This document shows positions 28,122-35,452 of a stretch of DNA of 64,000 nucleotides, one piece after another. Source of the stretch: Phytomonospora endophytica (GTDB lineage: Bacteria; Actinomycetota; Actinomycetes; Mycobacteriales; Micromonosporaceae). Under the pieces are notes generated by a model. The model saw nothing but the letters and a program-made list of their open reading frames with translations, was not told the origin of the DNA and made no database searches. Positions within the stretch are counted from its first letter, which is position 1. Every line of letters begins with the position of its first letter. The DNA is taken from positions 62,001 through 126,000 of the forward strand of contig NZ_JACHGT010000010.1 of NCBI RefSeq assembly GCF_014202425.1, written 5' to 3'. The position numbers and the translations under genes are program-made.

Positions 28122-28517
28122 ATGCGCAAGCGGATCCTGCCCCTCATCGCCACGACCGCCGCCGCACTCGCGGCGACCATCGCGACGGCCACACCGGCCC
28201 ACGCCGGGACCAACGGCGACGCCTCCACCATCGCCGGTTCCGGCTTCACGTACAACGCCGGCTCGGTGTTCTTCGCCCACGACGGTGAGATCTTCTACGT
28301 CGAGGACAACCACGCCGACGGTGCGGGCGTCATCGCCTACTGGTGGATCGGCAACACCTACCAGGGCGAGATGTACAACGGCCTGGGCGGCGACACCAGC
28401 AAGCCGTTCAACAAGTCCGTCACCGACGGCCTGAAGGTGCGTTTCCAGATCTGCGTCACCGACAACGGCGACGTCAAGACCAGCACCTGCTCACCGATCG
28501 CGAGCGCCATCGCCTGA
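28122..28517 (+). CDS. Small secreted protein of unknown function
   Basis: 131 residues: a clear Sec signal peptide (MRKRILPLIATTAAALAATI, cleavage likely after AHA at about 29) and a mature part of about 100 residues rich in Gly, Asp and Thr with aromatic clusters (AYWWIGNTYQGEMYNGLGGD) and two cysteines (FQICVTDNG, TSTCSP) that could form a disulfide. I recognise no domain. AAGGCGGA precedes the ATG. Confidence 0.75.
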   Translation: MRKRILPLIATTAAALAATIATATPAHAGTNGDASTIAGSGFTYNAGSVFFAHDGEIFYVEDNHADGAGVIAYWWIGNTYQGEMYNGLGGDTSKPFNKSVTDGLKVRFQICVTDNGDVKTSTCSPIASAIA

Positions 28518-28529
28518 CCCGGCGGGCAC

Positions 28530-28553
28530 GGGGGCGTCCGCCGGGGCGCCCCC
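28530..28553. terminator. Weak hairpin between convergent genes
   Basis: A 7-bp all-GC stem (GGGGGCG with CGCCCCC) and a 10-base loop lie between the stops at 28517 and 28564. No T run follows on either strand, so it is only a possible terminator. Confidence 0.35.
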
Positions 28554-28563
28554 ACCGCCGCGG

Positions 28564-29742
28564 CTAAGCCCCCGACCGCAGGGTGATCAGCGAGATCTCA
28601 CTCGGCGCGAACACCCGCAGCGGCGGACCCCAGAACCCCGCGCCCCGGCTGGTGTAGAGCTGCGTGCGCTCACCGTGCCGGCTGAGTCCGGCCAGCGCGG
28701 GCTGGTCGAGCTTGACGAGCAGGTGGAAGGGCCAGATCTGGCCGCCGTGCGTGTGCCCCGACAACTGGAGGTCGACGCCGTGCCTCACGGCGTCGGTGAT
28801 CTGCTTGGGCTGGTGGGCGAGCAGCAGGACCGGCAGTTCGGGGTCGGCTCCCGACAGGGCCGCGCCCAGGTCGGCGCCGTGGCCGGGGCTGCCGGAGGAG
28901 CGGGCGGTGTAGTCGTCGATCCCGGCGAGGATGAGCCGGTCGCCGCCGCGTTCGACGACGGTGTGCCGGTTGTGCAGCGAGCGCCAGCCGAGTTCGGTCA
29001 TGTGGTCGAGCCAGCTCTGCCCGCCGCGGCCGATGTACTCGTGGTTGCCGGTCACGTAACCGCGCGCCAGGCGCGCGTCGATGTCGCCGAGCGGCGCGGC
29101 CTGTTCGCGGCGGGCATCGACGGTGCCGTCGGCGATGTCGCCGGTGTGGACCACGATGTCGGCGTCGAGTTCGTTGACGACGCCGGTCACCGCGCGGGAC
29201 CAGGCGGCACGGTCGATGGGCCCGTAGTGGGTGTCGGTGAGCAGGACGACGCGCGTCCCGTCGAGGCCCGGGCCGAGGCGCGGGACGGTGATCTCCACAC
29301 GCTTCACGCGCGGCACCCGCATCGCCTCGGTGTAGCCCCACACCGACAGCGCCGCGGAGATCGCGAGCACGCCGACCGACATGACCCGCCCCGCGACGGC
29401 CGCGTCGGCCCCGGCGAGCAGCGCCACGAGGTAGGCGAGGTTCCCCAGCACCGACCAGGTGAACACCACCCACACCACGCCGAGCGTGGTGTCGGCGACG
29501 CGGGCGGGACCGTCGAGGCCGCGGAAGTGGCCCAGGAACATCAGGACGGGGAACGCCGCCAGGGCCGCCACCGCGAGAACCGTCCCGGCGGCGGTCACGG
29601 GCGCGGGCCAGTCGGCGGCCAGGACGATCGTCCACCACGGCAGCCCGAACAGCAGCCCGAGGACCAGCACGAGCGTGCCGGTGAACAGCAGTGGCCGCAG
29701 CGCGCTGCGGCGGGTGGTCGGGACCGCGGTGTCGGTTGACAT
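28564..29742 (-). CDS. Membrane-anchored metallophosphoesterase
   Basis: A 392-residue protein with four or so hydrophobic helices in the first 145 residues and a calcineurin-like phosphoesterase domain behind them. All metal motifs are intact: LLTDTHYG, VHTGDIADG, GYVTGNHEY, LLAHQPKQ and LSGHTHGGQ. It resembles YkuE/YaeI-type enzymes that act on phospholipid head groups such as UDP-diacylglucosamine or other phosphoesters, but the substrate is not certain. The ATG at 29742 has GAAAGGGCG before it. It contrasts with the CpdA-like gene at 6923, which has lost two of these motifs. Confidence 0.85.
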   Translation of the reverse strand: MSTDTAVPTTRRSALRPLLFTGTLVLVLGLLFGLPWWTIVLAADWPAPVTAAGTVLAVAALAAFPVLMFLGHFRGLDGPARVADTTLGVVWVVFTWSVLGNLAYLVALLAGADAAVAGRVMSVGVLAISAALSVWGYTEAMRVPRVKRVEITVPRLGPGLDGTRVVLLTDTHYGPIDRAAWSRAVTGVVNELDADIVVHTGDIADGTVDARREQAAPLGDIDARLARGYVTGNHEYIGRGGQSWLDHMTELGWRSLHNRHTVVERGGDRLILAGIDDYTARSSGSPGHGADLGAALSGADPELPVLLLAHQPKQITDAVRHGVDLQLSGHTHGGQIWPFHLLVKLDQPALAGLSRHGERTQLYTSRGAGFWGPPLRVFAPSEISLITLRSGA

Positions 29743-29812
29743 GTACGCCCTTTCGGCAGAGTCTCCCCGAAGGGGCAACCGCCGCGACCCGGCGGGCATT
29801 CCCGCGCGGACC

Positions 29813-29818
29813 TAGACT
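29813..29818 (+). promoter_or_regulatory. -10 box TAGACT for a leaderless LacI mRNA
   Basis: TAGACT matches TAnnnT and ends six bases before the ATG at 29825, the same geometry as at the TetR gene at 501. There is no Shine-Dalgarno sequence. Confidence 0.5.
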
Positions 29819-29824
29819 TGCGCG

Positions 29825-30820
29825 ATGAACGCAGGCCGACGGGAGCCGACCGTGGCGCACATCGCGGCGCTGGCCAGGGTGTCGGCGCCGACGGTGTCAC
29901 GCGTCATCAACGGCCACGCCGGCGTCGCCCCCGACACCCGCCGCCGGGTCGAGGAGGTCCTCCGCGAGCACGGCTACCGTGGGCCGCGCGCCGAGCCCGC
30001 GGCGGTCGTCGAACTCGTCTTCCACGCCCTGGAGAGCCACTGGGCGCTGGAGATCATCCGCGGGGTCGAGCACGGCGCCCGCACGCACGGGCTCGCCGTC
30101 CTGCTCACCGAGATGCAGGGCCGCCTGACGCCCGAGAAGGCCTGGACCGAGCAGATCCTGGCCCGCCGCCCGACCGGCGTGATCGCCGTCTTCTCCGAGC
30201 TGACAGCGGGACAGCAGTCGCGCCTGGCGACCCGCGCGATCCCGCTGGTCGTCATCGACCCGACCGGCGAACCGCTGCACGAGACGCCCTCGGTCGGCGC
30301 GACGAACTGGACCGGCGGTCTCTCGGCGACCCGGCACCTCCTTGCCCTCGGCCACCGCCGCGTCGCGGCCGTCGCCGGGCCGGGCGCGTGGCCGTGCTGC
30401 CGGGCGCGTCTCGACGGCTACCGCGCCGCCATGGACGAGGCGGGCGTGCCGGCGCTCGTCCGCGAGGACGTCTTGTACGTCGAAGGCGGAAGACGCGCGG
30501 CGGAGGAACTTCTGGCGCTGCCCGAACCGCCCACGGCGATCGTGTGCGCCAACGACCTCCAGGCGATGGGCGTCTACCAGGCGGCACGCGCGGCGAGCGT
30601 GCGCATTCCCGAGGATCTGAGCGTCGTCGGCTTCGACGACCTCCCGTTCACCGCCTGGGCCGGACCTCCCCTGACGACCGTCCGGCAGCCCCTGGCGCGC
30701 ATGGGCGAGACCGCCGTCGGGCTGATCGCCGAACTGGCCCGGGGCCGGCGCCCGGCCGAGACACGCGTCGAACTGGGCACGACGCTCGTCCTCCGGGAGA
30801 GCACCGGGCCTTGCCCGTAG
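29825..30820 (+). CDS. LacI-family transcriptional regulator, likely controlling the downstream esterase
   Basis: A 331-residue LacI regulator: helix-turn-helix TVAHIAALARVSAPTVSRVI at about 9-28, hinge region to about 58 and a sugar-binding effector domain ending SVVGFDDLPFTAW. It lies directly upstream of the CE1-CBM2 esterase on the same strand, and two GAAACATTTC repeats start at its stop codon. GAAA-TTTC dyads are associated with LacI-type repressors of xylan genes in streptomycetes (from memory), which suggests control by xylo-oligosaccharides. Confidence 0.87.
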   Translation: MNAGRREPTVAHIAALARVSAPTVSRVINGHAGVAPDTRRRVEEVLREHGYRGPRAEPAAVVELVFHALESHWALEIIRGVEHGARTHGLAVLLTEMQGRLTPEKAWTEQILARRPTGVIAVFSELTAGQQSRLATRAIPLVVIDPTGEPLHETPSVGATNWTGGLSATRHLLALGHRRVAAVAGPGAWPCCRARLDGYRAAMDEAGVPALVREDVLYVEGGRRAAEELLALPEPPTAIVCANDLQAMGVYQAARAASVRIPEDLSVVGFDDLPFTAWAGPPLTTVRQPLARMGETAVGLIAELARGRRPAETRVELGTTLVLRESTGPCP

Positions 30821-30851
30821 AAACATTTCAGAGGAGGATGTGAAACATTTC
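30820..30851. promoter_or_regulatory. Two direct copies of the dyad GAAACATTTC, probable LacI operators
   Basis: The decamer occurs at 30820-30829 and 30842-30851, exactly 22 bases apart, so the two lie on the same face of the helix. Each is itself a GAAA/TTTC palindrome. They sit between the LacI stop codon and the esterase start. Confidence 0.65.
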
Positions 30852-30905
30852 CGGTCCGCTTCTCGCCGGACGTGTTGGGCGCCCGGCCGACGAACGGGAG
30901 TTTCC

Positions 30906-32168
30906 ATGCACCGCCTCACCATGTCCTTACGCGGCCTGCTCGCCGCCGTCCTGCTGACCACCGGACTCGTCACCGCACTGCCCGCGCCCGCCTCGGCGGC
31001 GTCCCTCACCGAGATCACCGGCTTCGGCGCCAACCCCACCGGCCTGCGCATGCACCTCTACGTCCCCGACTCGGTCACGGCCCGCCCGGCCGTCCTCGTC
31101 GCGATCCACTACTGCACCGGCTCGGGTCCGGCGTTCTACTCCGGCACCGAGTTCGCCCGGCTCGCCGACCAGCGCGGTTTCATCGTCATCTATCCCTCGG
31201 CGACCCGTTCCGGGCAGTGCTTCGACGTCTCCTCGCCCGGAGCGCTGCGCCACGACGGCAACAGCGACCCGGTCGGGATCGTGTCGATGGTGAACTACGT
31301 CCTCCAGCGCCACAACGCCGATCCGGCGCGGGTCTACGCCGCCGGGGCCTCCTCGGGCGCCATGATGACCAACGTCCTGCTCGGGGACTATCCGGACGTG
31401 TTCAAGGCGGGCGCGGCCTTCATGGGCGTGCCTTTCGGCTGCTTCGCCACCACCGACGGCTCGAGCTGGAACAGCGCCTGCGCCAACGGGCAGATCAGCA
31501 AGACCCCGCAGGCGTGGGGCGACCTCGCGCGCGGTGCCTACCCGGGCTACACCGGTGCCCGGCCGCGCATGCAGCTGTGGCACGGCGCGCTCGACGACAT
31601 CCTGCGCTACCCGAACCTCGCCGAAGAGATCAAGCAGTGGACCAACGTCCACGGCGTGAGCCAGACACCGTCCTATACGGACAGTCCGCAGGCGAACTGG
31701 ACCCGCACCCGCTACGGCTCGGCGGGGACGACCGCGCCGGTCGAGGCGATCTCCATCAGCGACCTGGGCCACAACCTGCCGCAGGGCGGGATGGCCGCGA
31801 TGGCGCTGGCCTTCTTCGGCCTCGACGGCGGCACCACCCCGCCGCCGACCGGGCCGTGCCGCGTCGCCTACACGGTCAACGCCTGGAACACCGGTCTGAC
31901 CGCGAGCGTCACGATCACCAACACGAGCACGACGCCCGTCAACGGCTGGTCGCTGGTCTTCACCCTCCCCGGTGGACAGACCATCACCTCGGGCTGGAAC
32001 GCCTCCTACAGCCCGGCCAGCGGGCAGGTCACCGCCCGCAACGCCTCCTACAACGCGGCGATCGCGCCGGGTGCCTCGGTCGGGATCGGCTTCCAGGCAA
32101 CGCACACCGGCGGCACGGGTGAACCGGCCGCCTTCACCCTCAACGCAACCGCCTGCGCGGTCGTCTGA
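30906..32168 (+). CDS. Secreted CE1-type esterase (acetylxylan/feruloyl/PHB-depolymerase family) with CBM2
   Basis: A 420-residue exported enzyme: signal peptide about 1-32 (ending PAPASAAS), an esterase domain of the PHB depolymerase/CE1 family about 35-315, a short TTPPPTGP linker and a C-terminal CBM2 (CRVAYTVNAWNTGLTASVTI, NGWSLVFTLPGGQTI). The nucleophile serine is in YAAGASSGAMMTNV; acid and histidine candidates are in LWHGALDDILRY and SDLGHNLPQGG. It would deacetylate xylan or release ferulate at the cell exterior. GGGAG precedes ATG 30906. Codon 8 is TTA. The upstream LacI gene and operators suggest substrate-controlled expression. Confidence 0.88.
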   Translation: MHRLTMSLRGLLAAVLLTTGLVTALPAPASAASLTEITGFGANPTGLRMHLYVPDSVTARPAVLVAIHYCTGSGPAFYSGTEFARLADQRGFIVIYPSATRSGQCFDVSSPGALRHDGNSDPVGIVSMVNYVLQRHNADPARVYAAGASSGAMMTNVLLGDYPDVFKAGAAFMGVPFGCFATTDGSSWNSACANGQISKTPQAWGDLARGAYPGYTGARPRMQLWHGALDDILRYPNLAEEIKQWTNVHGVSQTPSYTDSPQANWTRTRYGSAGTTAPVEAISISDLGHNLPQGGMAAMALAFFGLDGGTTPPPTGPCRVAYTVNAWNTGLTASVTITNTSTTPVNGWSLVFTLPGGQTITSGWNASYSPASGQVTARNASYNAAIAPGASVGIGFQATHTGGTGEPAAFTLNATACAVV

Positions 32169-32176
32169 GCGCGCGC

Positions 32177-32207
32177 CGCGCCCGTCCCTCGTGGAGGGAC
32201 GGGCGCG
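32177..32207. terminator. Bidirectional terminator between esterase and MFS genes
   Basis: A perfect 13-bp stem (CGCGCCCGTCCCT and complement) with a 5-base loop lies nine bases after the esterase stop and just before the stop of the convergent MFS gene. Confidence 0.7.
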
Positions 32208-32212
32208 CCGGT

Positions 32213-33436
32213 TCAGCGGGTCCACTCGTCGTGCAGTCCCGGCAGGACGATCGCGAGAAGATAGACGCCGCCGACGATCCACATCGCACCGGAGAGTCCG
32301 GCCAGGGCGATGACGCCCCCGCCGAGCAGTCCGCCGAAGGGGATGCCCGACCAGCCCACCGCGCTGGTGAGGGTCTTCACCCGGCCGAGGAGCCCGGCGG
32401 GGACGCGCTCGTAGATCACGGCGCCGATGATCGGGTTGACGAACCCCGATCCCAGTCCGCCAAGGGCGAACACGGCCAGCACGGCCGGGAGCGGCAGGCC
32501 GAGGGCGAGGGCGGCGAAACGCGGCACACCGCCCACGGTGATGCCGATGAGGTAGACGGCCCGGCGGGGGAGCCGGTCACCGATCGCGGCGGCGGCGAGG
32601 CTGGCCACGATGGACGTCGCGGCGAAGACGCTCACGACGAGCCCGATCGTCTCCGGCCCGTGCCCGGCCTGCTTGGCCCACACCGGGAGCAGCACCGCCA
32701 TGAAGGCCTGGTCGAGCATGTTGGTCATGGCGGTCATCCCGGTGATGGACCGCAGCAGCCCTTCGTCGCGCAGGAAGCGCGCGCCTTCCCGGAAGCGCTT
32801 GAGGTAGCTCTCGCCGAGCTCGCGTTCGGCCGGGGGATCGGGCAGCGTCACGCCGACGATGAGCGCGCCGACGGCGAGGAGCGCCGCGGCCATCCACAGC
32901 GCGTGGACGCCGCCGAAGTAGGCGATGACCACGCCGGCGATCGCCGGTCCGATGATCGTGGCGGTCCGCTCTATCGCACCGGTCAGGCCCGCGACGCGTT
33001 CCAGCGGAACCCGCGCCTGCTTCGCCACGGTGGGCACGAAGACGGCCTTGGCGACGTTGGACGGCCCGTCGGCGGCGCCGGCGACGGCGACCAGCACGGC
33101 CAGCGCCCACAGCGGGAGCGTGTCGAGCAGGTACAGCAGGGGGACGGTGGCGAGGGCGGCCGTGGCGATCAGGTCGCAGACGATGCTGACCCGGCGCGGC
33201 CCGACGCGGTCGATCAGCGGTCCGGCCAGCAGCTGCACGACGACATAGGGCGCGGTCTGGGCGAAGGCGACGATGCCCGTGCTGGTCGCCGAACCCGTCG
33301 CGGAGAGCACGAACCAGGGCAGCGCGATCGACATCAGCCGGGTCGCCGACCAGGCCGAGGCGTTGGCGGCGAGGACGCCGACAAGGCCGCGGACGGAGCG
33401 GCGGACGGTGCGGCGCTCGGTGAGGACGGCGGTCAT
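32213..33436 (-). CDS. MFS transporter (MefA/MMR-type efflux permease)
   Basis: A 407-residue membrane protein with about twelve hydrophobic helices. Features include RLMSIALPWFVLSATGSATS, the loop 2-3 motif LIDRVGPRRVSI and a large central cytoplasmic loop around ESYLKRFREGARFL. It belongs to the MFS_3/MefA-like drug or metabolite efflux branch. The ATG overlaps the stop of the upstream ArsR-like gene (ATGA at 33433-33436), so regulator and exporter form a coupled pair and the exporter is presumably derepressed by its own substrate. Confidence 0.86.
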   Translation of the reverse strand: MTAVLTERRTVRRSVRGLVGVLAANASAWSATRLMSIALPWFVLSATGSATSTGIVAFAQTAPYVVVQLLAGPLIDRVGPRRVSIVCDLIATAALATVPLLYLLDTLPLWALAVLVAVAGAADGPSNVAKAVFVPTVAKQARVPLERVAGLTGAIERTATIIGPAIAGVVIAYFGGVHALWMAAALLAVGALIVGVTLPDPPAERELGESYLKRFREGARFLRDEGLLRSITGMTAMTNMLDQAFMAVLLPVWAKQAGHGPETIGLVVSVFAATSIVASLAAAAIGDRLPRRAVYLIGITVGGVPRFAALALGLPLPAVLAVFALGGLGSGFVNPIIGAVIYERVPAGLLGRVKTLTSAVGWSGIPFGGLLGGGVIALAGLSGAMWIVGGVYLLAIVLPGLHDEWTR

Positions 33437-34017
33437 CGCCCGGCGTCGCCGAGGTCGGGGAACATCTGGAGCTGGACGGTGACGCGTGCGGTTCCGTCGG
33501 CGGCCGACCGCAGGGGCGCGGCGTCGGCGGAGTACCGGCGCAGGACGGCGTGCAGTTCGGCGCCCAGTTCGGCGGCCGCCTCGGCCGTCAGGCGGAGCGC
33601 GTAGTCGCTGAGGTCGAAGGCCGCCCGCCAGGTCACCGGCAGGGCCGGCAGCGCGTCGACGGCGGCCTGCATGTCCTCGGACTGGACGCGTGCCACCGAG
33701 CGCAGGTAGGCGACACCGAGGCCGGTGTCGTCGGACAGCGAGTCCTCCTCGGGCGGGGCCGTGCTGTCCTGCGCGGCCTTCCACCAGCGCTCCCGGCGGT
33801 TACCGCGTTCGGGATCGTCGGCGACGAAGCCGTGCTCGGCCAGCTGGCGCAGGTGGTAGCTGGTGGCGCCGCTGTTGAGGCCGAGCCGGGCGGCGAGGGC
33901 CGTGGCGGTCGTGGGGCCGTCGGTGCGCAGCAGCGCGAGGATGCGCACGCGGGTGGGGTGGGCGACGCCCGCGAGGTTTCTGGACGCGGTGTGGGCGGGC
34001 AGCGGGGTGTCGGTCAT
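33433..34017 (-). CDS. ArsR-type winged-helix transcriptional regulator
   Basis: A 194-residue regulator with an ArsR/HTH_20-like winged helix at about 10-85 (LAGVAHPTRVRILALLRTDG, ATALAARLGLNSGATSYHLR, QLAEHGFVADDP) and a helical C-terminal domain often annotated as helix-turn-helix domain protein with no metal motif. The ATG at 34017 is preceded by TAGGCT seven bases away, so the mRNA is probably leaderless. Two matching palindromes lie just upstream. It is coupled to the MFS gene. Confidence 0.83.
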   Translation of the reverse strand: MTDTPLPAHTASRNLAGVAHPTRVRILALLRTDGPTTATALAARLGLNSGATSYHLRQLAEHGFVADDPERGNRRERWWKAAQDSTAPPEEDSLSDDTGLGVAYLRSVARVQSEDMQAAVDALPALPVTWRAAFDLSDYALRLTAEAAAELGAELHAVLRRYSADAAPLRSAADGTARVTVQLQMFPDLGDAGR

Positions 34018-34036
34018 GAAGGGAAGCCTAGCAACC

Positions 34037-34074
34037 GCAAAGACCTTTGCATAGAGCTTTGCAAAGGTCTTTGC
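34037..34074. promoter_or_regulatory. Paired operators GCAAAG-n2-CTTTGC upstream of the ArsR-like gene
   Basis: GCAAAGACCTTTGC at 34037-34050 and GCAAAGGTCTTTGC at 34061-34074 are each 14-base dyads and are reverse complements of each other. Between them CTTTGCAAAG forms a further dyad. They cover the region just upstream of the presumed -10 of the regulator, so autorepression is likely. Confidence 0.65.
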
Positions 34075-34091
34075 AATTACCGGCCGAAGGT

Positions 34092-34988
34092 TCAGGCCCC
34101 CGTCCGCACCTCCAGACAGCACGCCACGAAGTCCCGCACCACCGCATCGGCGTCCCCGGCGGCCGTCCACGCGACCCCGACCCGCGTCGGCTCGACACCG
34201 TCGACCGGCAGGTACGTGATCCCGGGCCGCGCGTAGAAGCGCGCCGCCGACTCGGGCGCCAGCGCGACGCCGTCGCCGTTGGCGATGGCGCTGAGCCAGG
34301 CGTCGGGCTGGTCGGTGACCGCACCGACCACCGGCGGACGCCCACCGCGCCGCTCGCTCGCCAGCCAGAAGTCACGCCACGCACCGGTCTCGACGGGCGC
34401 GGCCACGAAAGGCTCGTCGAGCAGCTCGGCGAAGTCGACCCGGTCACGGGCGGCGAGCGGATGCGCCGAGTGCACCGCCAGCAGCCTCGGCTCACTGAAC
34501 AGCTCCTCGACCCGCAACCCGTCCTGGCCGGGAAAGGGCAGGCGCACGAGCGCGGCGCCCACCCCGCCACCGGCGAGCCCGGCGGTCGGATCGCCCCACG
34601 AGGACTGCACCATCTCGACCCGCCAGTCCGGCCGCCGCTCCCGGAAGGCGACGATGATCCTCCGCGTGGCCTCATTGGCGGCACTGGCGAGGAAACCCAC
34701 CCGCAGCACCCGCGACGCCCGGCCCGCCGCCCGCCGTGTCTCAGCGGCCACCTCGTCCCATCCGGCCAGCAACTCCGGAACCCGTGCCGCCAAGGCCCTT
34801 CCCGCCTCCGTCAGTGCCATCCCGGCCCGCGAACGGGTGAACAGCACCGCCCCCAGTGCTCGCTCCAGCTGCCGGATCTGCTTGGTCAGCGTCGGCTGCG
34901 ACACGAACAGCCGCTCGGCCGCCCGGCTCAGATTCCCCTCGTCGGCCACAGCGGCGAAATAACGCAGCAGGCGCGTGTCCACATCCAT
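34092..34988 (-). CDS. LysR-family transcriptional regulator
   Basis: A 298-residue LysR regulator. The winged helix-turn-helix is at about 4-62 (LLRYFAAVADEGNLSRAAER, VSQPTLTKQIRQLERALG) and the periplasmic-binding-like effector domain spans about 90-290. It is divergent from the DoxX-like gene with a 61-base gap containing an ATA-n8-TAT motif, which fits the T-n11-A LysR rule. The DoxX-like protein is therefore its likely target. Confidence 0.88.
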   Translation of the reverse strand: MDVDTRLLRYFAAVADEGNLSRAAERLFVSQPTLTKQIRQLERALGAVLFTRSRAGMALTEAGRALAARVPELLAGWDEVAAETRRAAGRASRVLRVGFLASAANEATRRIIVAFRERRPDWRVEMVQSSWGDPTAGLAGGGVGAALVRLPFPGQDGLRVEELFSEPRLLAVHSAHPLAARDRVDFAELLDEPFVAAPVETGAWRDFWLASERRGGRPPVVGAVTDQPDAWLSAIANGDGVALAPESAARFYARPGITYLPVDGVEPTRVGVAWTAAGDADAVVRDFVACCLEVRTGA

Positions 34989-34998
34989 GCCGCCAGGC

Positions 34999-35042
34999 TA
35001 TAGAAGCAGGTATTGGACAGGACGAGGACACCTTCGCAGACT
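34999..35042 (+). promoter_or_regulatory. DoxX-like gene promoter with overlapping LysR-type site
   Basis: ATAGAAGCAGGTAT (35000-35013) has ATA/TAT ends of a LysR box. TTGGAC (35013-35018) can serve as -35 and CAGACT (35037-35042) as -10 with an 18-base spacer. The ATG at 35050 then falls at the expected start site, so the transcript would be leaderless. Confidence 0.45.
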
Positions 35043-35049
35043 GGTCGGC

Positions 35050-35400
35050 ATGTACACCGCCTACGTGATCGTCACCGTCGTCACGATCGGCCTTAACACC
35101 TTCGAGGCCCTCGCCGCCTTCGTGCACGCGAAGTTCATGCTCGCCAACGCCGAACGCGTCGGCGTCCCCCGCTCCTGGCTCATCCCGCTCGGCCTGGCCA
35201 AAGGCGCCGGAGCCGTCGGCCTGCTCCTCGGCCTCCTCGGCGTCGAACCCCTCGGGATCGCCGCCGCCGTCGGCCTCGTCCTCTTCTACATCGGCGCGAT
35301 CATCGCCCACATCCGCGCCCGCGCCCTGGCCAGCATCCCCTTCCCCGCGTTCTTCCTCGCCACCGCCATCGCCTCCCTCGCACTACTGCTCCTGACCTGA
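35050..35400 (+). CDS. DoxX-like small membrane protein
   Basis: A 116-residue protein with four hydrophobic helices (VIVTVVTIGLNTFEALAAFV, LGLAKGAGAVGLLLGLLGV, PLGIAAAVGLVLFYIGAIIA, FPAFFLATAIASLALLLL). Length, helix count and the conserved HIRAR loop fit the DoxX-like family (PF13564). Members are of uncertain biochemical function, some linked to redox balance at the membrane. It is divergent from, and probably controlled by, the LysR gene. Confidence 0.8.
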   Translation: MYTAYVIVTVVTIGLNTFEALAAFVHAKFMLANAERVGVPRSWLIPLGLAKGAGAVGLLLGLLGVEPLGIAAAVGLVLFYIGAIIAHIRARALASIPFPAFFLATAIASLALLLLT

Positions 35401-35452
35401 AATCGCACTAGCATCGGTCCCGACCACCACCCCCGACGCTTGGGAGACGCCG

